Positions 23,852 through 35,155 of a stretch of DNA of 64,000 nucleotides are shown piece after piece. This DNA comes from Narthecium ossifragum (lineage: Eukaryota; Streptophyta; Magnoliopsida; Dioscoreales; Nartheciaceae): positions 14,338,615-14,402,614 of the forward strand of contig OY986969.1 of the NCBI GenBank assembly GCA_963920575.1. Direction: 5' to 3'. The notes under the pieces are model-generated. The model saw nothing but the letters and a program-made list of their open reading frames with translations, had not been told where the DNA came from and searched no databases. Position 1 is the first letter of the stretch. Each line of letters opens with the position of its first letter. Both the position numbers and the translations under genes were made by a program.

Positions 23852-24236
23852 TCATGCAGCGGACGGAACTGATGCTGTGCCGGGCACAACTACAGGACGT
23901 ACGGGTGCGTCGGGATGAATGGGTGCTCTACAAGTCTTCTTGTTGTGTCTAAGTACCTTACACCTCGAAAATCTCCGCATTATTCTCGATTGTGCCTCGC
24001 CTTGAGACAGCAACCTTCTCTTCCCCTTCTTGCTTAAGGTTTGCCTTGTCGGGGTACCTCTCTCCAACATATGGCTCATGGGCATTCAAAAAATAGGTTG
24101 TTTGAGCTTCCGGTGTTTCGAAGTTGAGAACGTATTCATCTATCTCGTCACAATCAAACATCTCCGATGGCTCCTCGCAGTCGCTACCAGCTACCCAGTC
24201 ATTCGCAAAATATGTTTCCTCGTATGGGTTATACGT
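23852..24236 (-). pseudogene. Inverted copy of the MULE transposase remnant, right arm
   Basis: It mirrors 22161-22545. The knuckle now reads RRFSRCKVLRHNKKTC: the first cysteine has become phenylalanine and Gly has become Arg, so the zinc site is lost here while the left arm keeps it. Both arms remain open over the same span. Confidence 0.65.
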
Positions 24237-25421
24237 GTCGAAAGCAGACCCGTCTTCATGACTGCGTGCTCAAGGAGTTCAAAAGTTAGTACTTGTAAAA
24301 GACCAAAATATACACGTGTTTCGATTTATACGCGTGCATGAACACGTGTGTGAGCTAGTAATACACGCGAAAAGCATATAAACCACGTACACTTTCATAA
24401 ATTCTGTATACGTGCGTAGCCTATAAATACGCGTGCAAATAAGTTCACACACGTATGTAGAAAATTATACACACGCATCTCATAATTATACCCGTGCTTC
24501 TATAACTCACCCTCGGGCTCCGATGTGAGCCCGTTAATCGACATCTCTTGGACTAGTTGAGCTAATTCTATAACCTGTCCATTGAAGTGGCAATGCAGCG
24601 GAACGCTTCTCATTGCCTTGCATGTGTGGAGAGCTCTCTCCGGTGAACTATTTTGGCGAAGAAAACTACGACATCTGAAGGTAGAGAAGAATTGGCAGTG
24701 GAAAGGGATGAGAGATGAACGAATAAGGGAGAAGAGTGGAAAGGGAGAAGAGAAGAGGAGACAGTGGAAAAGGATGAGACATGAAAGAATAAAGGAGAAG
24801 ATCACTGGAAAGGAAGAATAGAAGAGAAAGCAGTGGAGAGGGAGAGAAGAAGTTGACCGGAGGAATCATACCCGGGTGGAGGGAGGGCATGAGGGAGGAA
24901 GAGGCGTAGGGAAGAAGACATCCCATCGCATTTAATGCGATGGGATGTTTTTTTTGGCAAAAACCCAAAGTCCTGATGCAATTAATGCCATATGTATATT
25001 GATATGGCCATCCATGGTATGAGAGAGAGGAGGGGTAAAATCGGGATTTATGAGGTTTGGGGTCCTCTGTTGCAAAAGATTACTTGGAGGGGTCTTAATC
25101 TGCCAAAACCGAACATTGGGGGTCCTTTCCGGCAAAAAATTCCTAAGAGTTGACATATGTGCTGATGTGGTTCAAAGTTTACGAGAGGAAACAAGAATTG
25201 CTATCAATGATGAACTTCGGGCTGAACTTCGGTCTAAGCTAAGACCACATGTGGAAGAAGAGCTTCGAACTCAACTTGAAACTCAACTACAAAAAGAAGT
25301 TGATGCTATGTTTAATGCACGCATGGCTGCCTTCTTTAGCTCTATGTCACAATCGAGGGCATCAACATCTAAAGATGCAAATCAGGTAAATCCTCCAACA
25401 CTATATTTTATTTGTTCTTGA

Positions 25422-26869
25422 TGTGTGTGTGAAAAAGGTTCTTTCCCATTTGAAGGGCTGCATTTGATTGGATAGTTTATTAAGGAGGTTCTTGCCCATC
25501 AATTGCTTTTGATGCATTTCCTTGCTTCATGGAATATATGAACTTTGGAATAAGCGGCTTAGTTAGAATGTTTCTCGATGTTTCGGTTACTTTATAAAAA
25601 ATTTAGCTGATTATAAAATTGATGTTCAAGTGAGTGTGTGATTGATAGGAATGTAGAATCATAGAAACCCTAAAGATTGAGTATTGGGGGGGTGCTTGTT
25701 CTTTCCTTCTTCAAGTTAACATGTGCCTATGTGTTACTTACTGAGGTAGTGTGTGATCGATTGTAGTTAGTCTTTTTCCTTTCTCCCAGTTTGGCTAATT
25801 GCTCTTAATTTCATTTCCTGTAGTTGCTAATTTTGCTATGTATTTTCTTGACAATCCAGCTATCTATTTCGTTCGTTGAGTAGTATATGTTCCTTCTTAC
25901 AAAACAAAACTGTTTGGTTAATTACGCCCTCCTATAGGAATTGTTCCAGGAAGGTTGTCGGGTGATGAATGGGAGGGGTTTGTTAGTAAGACATATACAA
26001 CTCTCTTCAATGTTAGTTGTTTAATTGTGTGTCTACAACATCAGCTGGACTGACAAATTAGGAGTATTTGCATTAGGATTCCTGGATGGCAACCATTAAA
26101 GCTTTAATGTCAAAACCTGATATGCGATGGGTGAACTTTAAGAAATCATGTATTTGCAAGAGAATTAAAGTTAGAAGTGCGATTGAGAAAACATCCATTG
26201 GAGTTGAGCTTTTAGTTGAGAAATCATCCATTGGAATTAAAGTTATGATTTATTCATTTGCATCAAGACTGGCAGTTTTTGTATTGCTGCCCCATTCATG
26301 GTTGTAGTGGTGGAAGCATTTCTGCTCATTGTAGTGGTGGATGCAAAATGGCACGAATACAAGCTATGTTGCCTCATTCATGGTTGTAGTATTTTTGTTT
26401 TTCTTATCAAAAATTGAATTTTTACAATATGCATACTTTCATTTATTCCAATTTTAAGAGAGTCTTTTCGAATTAATAAACTATGTTATGAGCTACTCGG
26501 CGAAGATTACCGCTATTGTTCACCATATTTTGCTCACTATACTGCTTTATTTTAGGATTTATGTCGAAAATGACATGCTATGGAGACTGTAGCTTATGAT
26601 GCCCGCAAATGACTCGATTCAAAGCTGGTGTTGGGCAAATGTAGCTGGTGGGAAAGAATTTTCAATTACTGTCAAAAGGTCTATATATCAGAGGATCTTT
26701 TAGCTATCATTTTTGAGGTTTTCTATTGTACCAGAAGCTTATACTTTCAACTCTTTGTACTTCAAGTTTATGAAAGAGTTTTTTTCATTGCCAAAATTAA
26801 TCAAGCAAATGTACATCACAGAAATTTGCTTGTCAGTTTTTAAATTGAAATGTCAATTGCAAAATTTAG
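25422..26869. other. CACTA 3' non-coding part, no recognised gene
   Basis: AT-rich sequence between the last recognisable CACTA exon and the subterminal repeats. The 26086-26307 frame contains a short internal repeat (EKTSIGVELLVEKSSIGI) but no known domain. Nothing else is supported. Confidence 0.45.
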
Positions 26870-27475
26870 ATTCAGTGACAAAAAAGGTTGTCACTAAAAC
26901 AAGGTATAGTGACAGGAAAATATTTGTCACTATAAACGAATTTAGTGACAACCCATTTGGTTGTCACAACGAAGGCTTTCAGTGACAACCGAAGTTCTCA
27001 CTGTAAAAGCATATATTATTATGAATATATTTTAAATAAATATTAATTAATAATACAGTGACAACATTGTTTTTTGTGACGATATGTGTCGTCACAAAAT
27101 AAAAGCGTTTAGTGACAATTCATTTAGTTGTCACCATAGACGCGTTCAGTGACAACAAACTTTGTCACTGTACGAGCTTTTATTTTCATGAATATGATTT
27201 AAATAAATAATATTTATTTATATAGTGACAAGAATTTCATCTTTAGTGACCTTATTAATCGTCATAAAATAACAGCCATTAGTGACAAGTGAAGTCGTCA
27301 CTAAAGAAGATGTTTTAGTGACGATGCAAAAAAGTTGTCACTAAACTTTCAGTGACGGAGGTATACGCGATGAGGTAAAGTCGTCACTAGACTCGTTACT
27401 GAAGATTTTCAGTGACGAGTTTTGTACTTTTTGTGACGAATATTATTCTCACTAAAGGCATATTTTCTTGTAGTG
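26870..27475. mobile_element. Right subterminal repeats and terminus of the CACTA element
   Basis: More than fifteen copies of TTTAGTGACAA / TTGTCACTAAA-type words in both orientations lead to TTTTCTTGTAGTG (27463-27475), the complement of the CACTACAAGAAAA terminus. This organisation, short words repeated in both directions next to a CACTA end, is where the accessory protein binds in En/Spm elements. The three bases after the end are ATG. The matching left terminus was not found. Confidence 0.85.
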
Positions 27476-27897
27476 ATGTTAGTTCTATAATCTAGCAATC
27501 TATCATAACTAGGTAGGATATCATTCTATAAGATTCTCGATTTTCTAGACGAATCCAGTCACGATTACAGATAGACTGCAATGACATGGAATACTTACCC
27601 TGTGTGATAAAGTATTTGTTTGGAAACTTGGTGCTCAACTTTTTTAGGTGAATGGCATACTGTAACCCATTTATTTGTGACCATAGTGTTGAGATGCTAA
27701 AAATTTGTCTCATTCTTGTTCATGTCCTCACAATTGTTAGCCTTGAGCTCCACTATGTTAGTATTTGATGAGCAATTATAGCTTATTAATTTGCTAATAC
27801 CGATTATTATGCTTGTATATTAGCCACTGCATAAAGTTAATCCCATTCCGAATTATGTTTGTTTTTCTCGAATTCAGGATAGAGGATATTAAGTTGG
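27476..27897. other. Unassigned sequence upstream of a dynamin-like exon
   Basis: No recognised coding. A minus-strand frame at 27492-27713 resembles no family. A pyrimidine tract with ATTCAG just upstream of 27879 could act as a splice acceptor for the exon that follows. Confidence 0.4.
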
Positions 27898-27945
27898 GTG
27901 TTGACTAAGATTGATCTTATGAATAAGGGTACTGATGCGGTTGAC
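27898..27945 (+). pseudogene. Dynamin-related GTPase exon fragment (G4 motif)
   Basis: Sixteen codons read VLTKIDLMNKGTDAVD, matching the region around the nucleotide-binding T-K-x-D motif of plant dynamin-related proteins (DRP1 type). They end at GTAAGT, a good splice donor placed where the reading breaks. A stop lies shortly upstream in the same frame and no neighbouring exon was found, so it is an isolated fragment: either a gene relic or captured DNA. Confidence 0.58.
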
Positions 27946-28257
27946 GTAAGTCCACTTGCTTTGATTATCATGTCAGTGTTCATCATTATTATAATCTTGT
28001 CACCTACAGTTTCTAGAAAATTTGCACTTGAAGGTTCTTCAAAATCTAAATCTTTATATCTAACTATTCGATTGCTTGTTCTAATTTTCGTCCATTTGAA
28101 TTTTTTACCCTGTTATGCAGGTTGCTCTTGTAGGACAATGTAAATGTTATACAATATTATTTGAAAGTTTGGATTGATTTCTGTTAAAAAATGTACAAGG
28201 GAAAAATTCGCTCAAAACTGTTGCAAATAGATAAGACCTTTTGCATCAGTTTCAAAC

Positions 28258-28958
28258 CACTACAATAACACTAAATGGTTGCAAATCAACTTTGAGCAGC
28301 AAAAATTTAAATTTAGCATTGATTCGAACGACGCTGTGAAATTAACATTTTGCATTAGTTTCAAACCGTTGCAAAAGAAATTTACAACGTTCCAGAATAA
28401 ACTATCAGTAGGAATTGCTTACCGCTGGCAAATGAACTTAATGGAACATTTCCGGTCACCGCTGTTAATACACCATTAGCAACACCTATCAAATCGTTGC
28501 GATAAGACAATTAGCAATGATATAGATCCGCGGTGAAAATAGCACATTAGCAATGGTAAGATAAATGTTGCCAAAAAAGCTCTGGCCATGGATTCCAACC
28601 ACGGTGCCTAACCATTGAATCGCGCTGAGACCTATTTTTCGGAACCGTACATAATTGTCGTCGTCGTACGCTAGGTGTTGCCAATAATTGCATTCGCAAC
28701 GGTTTTTTGAAACTGCTAAAACACTTAATGATAGCGGTTGTGTTTCGTTGCAACATGTTCATTTTTTGTTGCAGTATGTCTTATCCGCAACAATTAACTA
28801 AATCGTTGCCTTAAGTCGCCGACCGCTGCCATAGAGCTTTTGCCAACAGGGTAAACAATGATGTTTTGTTGAACTGCTGCCTGATTCCTTTAGCAGCTGT
28901 TTGGATACGTTTAGCAGCCGTTTTGGCCCGCTGCAAAAACGGGTGTATTTTTGTAGTG
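28258..28958. mobile_element. Small CACTA-like non-autonomous element
   Basis: It begins CACTACAATAACAC and ends with GGGTGTATTTTTGTAGTG, giving CACTACAA termini. In between, GTTGCAAA / TTTGCAAC / CCGCTGC-type words recur in both orientations, as in CACTA subterminal regions. The 3-bp flanks (AAC and TGC) do not match, and similar words extend left to about 28200, so the left edge may be wrong. No coding is supported. Confidence 0.5.
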
Positions 28959-31691
28959 TGCGAACACTAGTTCTTGAAAGCTTCTTTGAATATTGGCCAA
29001 CACTTCCAATTAGATTTGATGTGATCATAAATATAACATGCATAGTGAGGAGAAATTCCACAGCTTGGTGGTCATACACCCTTGCCTCTTTCAGCAGGAT
29101 ATGAAAGCGAAAGGCTAATTTTATGATGTGAACTTGTTGAACCCTGCCGCCATAGTCTACCTTTGTAGACTCATAATCGTCTTTCTTGTGAACTAAATGA
29201 CACTTCCAAACTTTTATGCAATTGCCGCTACCGCCACTGTTAGATGCAGAACATCTAAAGGAAGAGAACCTTCTCATCATTGAACCCTCTTTCATCTATG
29301 TCGATGTATGGGCACACTCAAGTTTGTGTCTCTTCCTCCAAATAGAACACTACAAGATGATTGGACACAAACCAAGTTAAGGACTAAACAATCATCAAAA
29401 ACCAATTAAAAATCATAACGGATCTAGAAGTCCAGAACGGCATATATACTAAAACAAACAATTGGGAGTTAAGTTGACCTTTAAATTGGTAGTTAGTTTA
29501 GTCCATTTTGACGTGATTGGGGACATTTAATTTCAAAGGGAGGATGGTAGAAGACAAGATTCAAACTTAGGATCTTAATTCTGACATCATGTAAACTCTA
29601 ATCACTTAATCCAAAACCTTAAATCATTAGAATGGGTTGAGTTTATATAATCATAAAAAGAGTGAGTTTCATATAATTATATTTCAATTTAACACTTATA
29701 CTTTGACAGTTAATAATTAAGATGCACATTGATTATTGTTTAGCAATCGTCGAAGACCGTGCATGGCATCATACCTGGCATTCTATTTAACTAAAATCCA
29801 CTGACAGTACTCTGGTGTTGCCAATTTTGTGCATACGATCATGACCTTCATACAATCAAACTTCTTTCTCTCTCATTTTACAATTGACCAGTTTCTTGAA
29901 ATGTTTTGAAGTGAAGCTATATAGCCTATATATACCTAGTTGCTGAAAAACAAACAAAACATGAATTGGCTACAGTAAACTACCATTGCCAAGACTCCAG
30001 GTTATGTTATTAACGTTGGATTTTATTTAATTAAGGGGTTTTTACATTTTGATACCTTGTAATTTAGTGTAATGACAGTTTACTACCCTATAGTTTTAAA
30101 AATTTTGTTTACTACCTTACATTTTATGAAACCACGCGATTTAGAGCCTACCCCTAGACGGCGTTATCTCTCTTGACGGAAAACCGCTCACGTGTCAAGC
30201 ATTTTGCATTTTAATACCCTGTAGTTTAGTCTAAGGATTTAAAAGCCATTATTTTATTTTTATCGTCTTCTGAGACCTTAGTTACAACGTTAATGTAGTG
30301 GGAGAAACTAACTCCCACGTTCGTTGTGTTTCTTTAGGGTAGTTTTGATATTGAGGTTTTATTTAAACCGTAATCTTCTCTTTTTGGATAGAGTAGAAAA
30401 GAAAAGTCTTCTAATCTTCTTCTCCCAGCATCGTTCTTTCTATTGAAAAGGAAAAACTATAGCTTTACTTACAAGATCAAGAAGAGTGGTTGATTCATCG
30501 TGTGTTCTCGCCGAGCCGTGCCAACAACGAGAATAAACTGAGTTTGTATCTTGGGAGTTGGATGACAAGTTATTCCGCATGTGGGAGCGTATTCTACTCT
30601 TATGGCAGCGTCTCACGTGCCTCTCAGACTAGATCTATACTTTATTTATTTTCATGTACATGTGTTTAGTCGAATGGATTTTTCGTGAAGTTTTTCGTGT
30701 TATGATCTGAATTTTAGACGAATTTTGATACCAATCTAAGAGTAGAATAACGTCTTATAATTCAGATCTGTTCATCTATCCCTTTTGCGGTTCATTGTAT
30801 TAAATTACAGTAGGTAATTCATCCATAAATCCTTCTAGTTTTATATTCACAATTGGCGTTCATCGTCACCAAGTTTTTTTTTTTCATTTCTTGCTATCTC
30901 TGTCGCATCCAGCTAAAACTACCGTTTACCTCAGTGTAAGTTCCTTTAGTTTCAATCAAATCCCTTTTAATAGAAGTAATCTGAATTTCGAACTCTAATC
31001 CTTATCTTCAGTTCACGTTTTCACGTACTTTGTTGGCTGTCAGTTTTAAAATCTGAGCCTTATTTGTCTCATTGCACCTTTTATGTAACACATTGCATTT
31101 AAACCCCCAATTGTTAGCTTTGGTGAACTGATTTTATAAGCTTGAATTTAAGCTTTATATGATTTAGGATCTCTAAGTACTACGGATATCACATATACTT
31201 TTGTAGCTTTGCTGTTTGGCACATGGGATCCTGATTTTAACTTTACTAATGTCCTGCTAATATCTGTCAATAATCTGTTTAATTCCAATAGTTTGTAGAT
31301 TTCTGGCTAGTTCTGCCACTTGATATATGCTGTTTTTTGCTTTCTTTAACAGTTTTACAGAATAGTCTGCAGATTTTTTATTATTACAGCTTTTCAATTT
31401 CTGCCAGTTTCTGCATATATATTTATGTAATAGTCAGCACATTACAGAACTTGTAAAACTAACAGTTTTATCCCTGAACTATATAAAACTGCATTTGTGC
31501 ATACCTGCTTATATATTGAGACCTGAAACCTTGCTATGAGAACCATGCAGCACTTCATATTTGCATTCTGGTCCATTATCATGCTTTATATTGTGTATGG
31601 TAGTCCAATTAGCATATTCTTGGACACAGAACTACATCTCATGACATTCTTTTTGTTTGTGACAGTTATCTTGAACAACCTATTCATCTGT
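28959..31691. other. Unassigned sequence, probably old transposon remnants
   Basis: A minus-strand frame at 28798-29295 is open but not recognised. The stretch 30040-30250 repeats 'TTT..ATTTTGATACC(C)TGTA(A/G)TTTAGT' twice, like degenerate terminal repeats of a DNA transposon. The stretch 30340-30720 has the look of an LTR leader. The text 30700-31690 precedes a copia gag fragment and could be its LTR or leader, but I found neither TGGTATCAGAGC nor an LTR edge. Confidence 0.4.
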
Positions 31692-31904
31692 ATGGACACT
31701 AAGCTTTTCTTTATACCTAGAGATGGGTCATGGTTCAAACCTAACAAGTTTGATGGAACCAATTTTAAGAGGTGGCAAAGTCAGATGAGATTCTGGTTTA
31801 CCTCTTTAGATTTATGGTCAGCCATTCAGGAGCCTTGTGTAGGTGCCTCCACATCCCAAGACCGTGTCGTTGAGTATGCCCCTAGATCTAGTTCTGAGAG
31901 ATGA
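31692..31904 (+). pseudogene. gag: Ty1/copia gag N-terminal fragment
   Basis: It reads WFKPNKFDGTNFKRWQSQMR then FWFTSLDLWSAI, the usual start of plant copia gag (DUF4219/UBN2 type: K-F-x-G-x-N-F-x-x-W). It ends in a stop at 31902-31904, and no downstream pol is present. The 52 codons upstream in the same frame are hydrophobic and probably not part of gag. Confidence 0.72.
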
Positions 31905-32257
31905 GAGGCTGGACATCCCCTTTATAAAACCCCTAAAGATCTAGGTTACCAATGTAGGTGAAGGATCCATAGGGGGCGTTTGGTTGGAGGAATCGCGTGA
32001 TGCATGGGATCGTAGGATGCATGCATCAGGTGGTGCATGCATCGGCCAATAGATGCACATGTTTGGTTGTCTTTTGAATCAACCCATGCACTCTGATCAT
32101 ATATATATATATATATATATAATGTTCACAACATTGGATGAATTTTATATGAATTATATATATATCATTATATGAATGATATATATGAATAATATATATT
32201 AAAATATATTCAATATGTTCACAACATTATATGAAATTTGTATGAATTATATATATA
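31905..32257. other. AT-rich target region with (AT)n tract
   Basis: GGGGGCGTTTGGTTGG at about 31973 resembles a MITE terminus but no partner was found. An (AT)12-like tract lies at 32098-32121. The sequence 32150-32257 (TATATGAATTATATATAT and relatives) is close to 45730-46029, so these two stretches are the left and right sides of one target split by the Helitrons. Confidence 0.6.
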
Positions 32258-32399
32258 CTAGTAAATGCCCGTGCCTACGACATGGACACTTATGTAATAC
32301 AACACAAAATAGTTAGGGTTTCTAAACAAAAATTTCGACAGAACCTTCTTTGTACCGAAGGCTAAATGAAACAATTCTACAACATTCCTCAAGTACAAC

Positions 32400-32540
32400 C
32401 CCACAAACTACATAAAGAGCACTTAGACAAGCAAATCCCCATAAAGAGCACTTAGACGGACAATTTATACCTTGCATTGTGGTTTGTTTAGCATGTAGGT
32501 GCCAACATAAAGAGCACTTAGTCGGGCAAATCCCCAAACA
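32400..32540. repeat. Short repeat of the word ATAAAGAGCACTTAG
   Basis: Three copies (about 32411, 32440 and 32507), each followed by AC or TC then GGCAAATCCCC-like sequence. Only the 3' part of Helitron 2 contains them. Function unknown. Confidence 0.65.
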
Positions 32541-33686
32541 CCAATACATTCACTATGTCAAACTTTTTGCATAGTATTAAGAAGGATCATGAACAAAAGA
32601 GATAAATATAATGATAAGGACATGAGTAAGTTCTGCCAATCCATATAAAGGATAGATATAATGAGATCCACCTTGAAAACGTGCAAGAGATTCTGCATAA
32701 TGAGAACTTCAAACTAAATGAACTTCAGGCTATTTTAGACAAACGCAAGAAATCATGAGAACTTCAAACTAAACAAATATGTGTCATCCATCTGATTGTG
32801 CATAGTGCTATTTTTAGCACAAATGAATAAGGGGGGAAATCATTGATCATACCTTCATATGCTTAACAATATGAATTGCATGCTCATCCAAGTAGCTGTC
32901 ATTGCAATGAAGTGAGAGAAATTACATAATAGAAGAATATAACTCACAAAACATAAAAGCAATTACTTGGAAAAATGTTCAGTAGCCTCAATTGCATTTT
33001 CATCTTTCCATGCACAATCACAAATAGTTGAGAAACAAAAGTAATAAGCACTACAAAGAAAAGCATGCATGACTACAATACCAAAGAACAGTATGCAATA
33101 ATTCTAGATGTATGCGGTCAAGAATAGATGAAATACTAATGACTTCTTCATTTGTTGATTGATTACTTCTACAACGATGATATATGGGACAAAATATCTT
33201 GGACAAAAGCATAGTTTTATCAACTCAAACTACAGAATGTATGTTATTTATATTTTGAAAAAGTTGATACTCAGACTATTTACTGTAGCAAAAAAGATGA
33301 GATTTCAAAAACAATGTTCCATGCAAATACGTAAAATAAAATTATTTATATTTACTGCAGCATCTTAGCATGTTTTTGAAATCAAAACAATATGTTTGGA
33401 TTTACTACATCATCTTAGCATGCAAGCACGTAAAATAAAATCAAACAATGTTCCATGAATATGCCTCAACTTTACAGCTTAAACAAACAAAAAATTGGAA
33501 GTGCATGATCATTAGACATTTACGTTATTAGGAAGAAAGACAATCATGTCTAGCTACAAACATACACTACACGATATGAATACTGAAATACACCTATCTG
33601 GATTTCAAAAACTGGTCGTAAAATACAAAAATTAAAACAACGATAGCACATATATAAGTGGCATTGACAAAGATTAATCCACTTGC

Positions 33687-33842
33687 CTCTGTATCACATG
33701 AATATACCAGATTCTTGTACTTTGTCGTTAGCATTTGGACAACTTTTCTTGCAGTTGAAATATCATCTACAATCAGAACCTTTTCATATATTCCAGCATA
33801 CTTATCTGGGAGATCCCCTTTCTTGCAGTTGAAATATCTCTC
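33687..33842 (-). pseudogene. Organellar DNA polymerase I (POLIA/POLIB-like) exon fragment
   Basis: The minus strand reads YEKVLIVDDISTARKVVQML then TTKYKNLVYSCDTE, which I recognise as the segment opening the 3'-5' exonuclease region of plant organellar family-A polymerases (VxVVD...ATARKVV..L..KY...HACDTE). A CAG acceptor lies at 33843. After DTE the frame leaves the family without a standard GT donor. A 20-bp word (GATATTTCAACTGCAAGAAA on the minus strand) occurs twice 70 bp apart, at the start of this exon and inside it. The exon is captured and non-functional. Confidence 0.62.
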
Positions 33843-35155
33843 CTGCCTGAGATTCAAGATGATTTCCGAGTCAAAAAAATAGCATACAATGTGAACATGC
33901 AAAAGTCATATCAAAGGAAATGTACTTAGAAGTATTAAGGCCGAGTAAAAATAATGTAAGGTCTTAACCAAATAAACCCACACTGACTTGAGGATTCTGT
34001 GAGTCAGGATTACTCCAGATGCCATAGCTAGGATGAAACATCAAACACACAACATGCTAATGCAGGTCACTGCTTGCCAAGTAAGAGGCGTTCTTTGCAA
34101 AACAATTTCACAGAGTCGTAGATTGATAGATGGAGAATCACATAGAATTCTAGCAAATCACAAACCCAGCCGTAGATTGAAGACTGAGTAAAAGGAAAAT
34201 AGATATCTTTCATTCCCACAGAAACAACAACCTCTTCTACATACTTCAAATAATTTAAGACTTTAAGCGACCTTAACTGCTTCCTCTCAAGAAAAGAACC
34301 AACCAAAACATCCAGTAATAGTTGATGCCTTGAAGTTAGCTTAAGGAAATTGGGACATCAAAATATGCTCAGAGTTTTCTGTACCTTCAAATCTCGTGAG
34401 CCTGCCCAAACCCTCAACAATAACGCAAATACAGAATTCATGAATGACCTGAAGTGTCTCCATTTTGATAAGCCTCCCCATCTACGTTCTTTTTCACTAA
34501 TCTCTAACGCCATCCCCCTAGTTTTGGCTTATATTACTTTGCACAGACTCATCCGAAGGCCCATCTTTTACTGTGTATCAAACTTGAGCAATGTCCAACC
34601 ATTCTGATTCTAAACTATCAGAAACATGAGCATTCATGACCACCGACACCAAGGAGCTCAAGATCAAAGCATGAGCACAAAATAAGCAATGTCCAACAAA
34701 AAGAGTCAAAAAAAAGAAAGAAAGAAAAATAGAAAGTAGAAAGTTAGGCCATTGTATACGTGTAGTGGCTTTTTGTAGTGGCTTCTTTGGGTTCTGATTT
34801 GTTGTAGTGGCTTGTTTGGGTTCTTTTGGTGCTCTAGCAAAGACTGCAAAGACTGCAAAACTCAAATACCATTAAATGAAGTTAGGCCATTCTATTCGTG
34901 TGCACCCAGTGGAAAATAGAAAGTTAATTTACATAAGTTCACAGTTATAAGTTTCTCACCAAAATTGAAGTAGAACAGCTGTGAAGTGAACAAAATTGAA
35001 GTAGAACAGTTGTTAAGTGATCCAAAATCTCAAAATTCAAGGGTTATAGCTCTGCCACCAACTCTGAATTTCCAACAAAAAGAATAGCTGAAAGTAGAAT
35101 AGCTGAAAAAACATAGTCTGAAGGTTAGATTCAATGTCTTACTGGTGTTAAGCTA

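Larger units (their letters stand above)
21255..25142. mobile_element. Giant-palindrome Mutator-like (foldback) element, 3888 bp
   Basis: Both sides carry the 10-bp direct duplication CTAAGAGTTG (21245-21254 and 25143-25152), the size expected for Mutator-like elements. The termini are GAATTTTTTGCCGGAA and its complement. The left half is repeated inverted in the right half almost base for base: positions x and about 46397-x pair from the tips to 23172/23228, leaving a 55-bp centre. The arms are about 1.9 kb and differ by scattered substitutions and few indels. Each arm holds a transposase zinc-knuckle remnant, a perfect 31-bp hairpin and a block rich in ACGCGT/CACGTG-type words. It cannot encode a whole transposase, so it must have moved in trans. 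Confidence 0.92.
19426..25421 (+). pseudogene. Second CACTA gene (Ptta/En-Spm Transposase_24-like), split by a Mutator-like insertion
   Basis: Exon-like blocks read GGGRGRGQDRGRGQD (19440-19490), DILRAMGNNARDTVNYCGYV (about 19890), YHRFVLSTMQRLYRGWRNRL (about 20183), GAITGEKVQPDEIW (about 20808) and DEMLLQVLGEKSGYFRGKG (about 21074). This is the order seen in plant Ptta/En-Spm accessory proteins. At 21254 the frame runs into the foldback element and resumes at 25153 with DICADVVQSLREE and a coiled-coil-like Glu/Arg/Leu region to 25421. Removing the insert and one target copy restores the frame at the join. A 99-bp stretch around 20365-20500 repeats 20229-20355, a local duplication. Confidence 0.75.

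Noticed and set aside
28798..29295. Minus-strand 165-codon frame
   Set aside because: Its C-terminal part lies in the repeats of the small CACTA-like element and no part matches a family I know.
29344..29356. Second CACTA start (CACTACAAGATG)
   Set aside because: No subterminal repeats follow and no matching end was found; the word is too short alone.
31973..31992. MITE terminus GGGGGCGTTTGGTTGG
   Set aside because: No complementary partner or flanking duplication was found nearby, so no element can be delimited.
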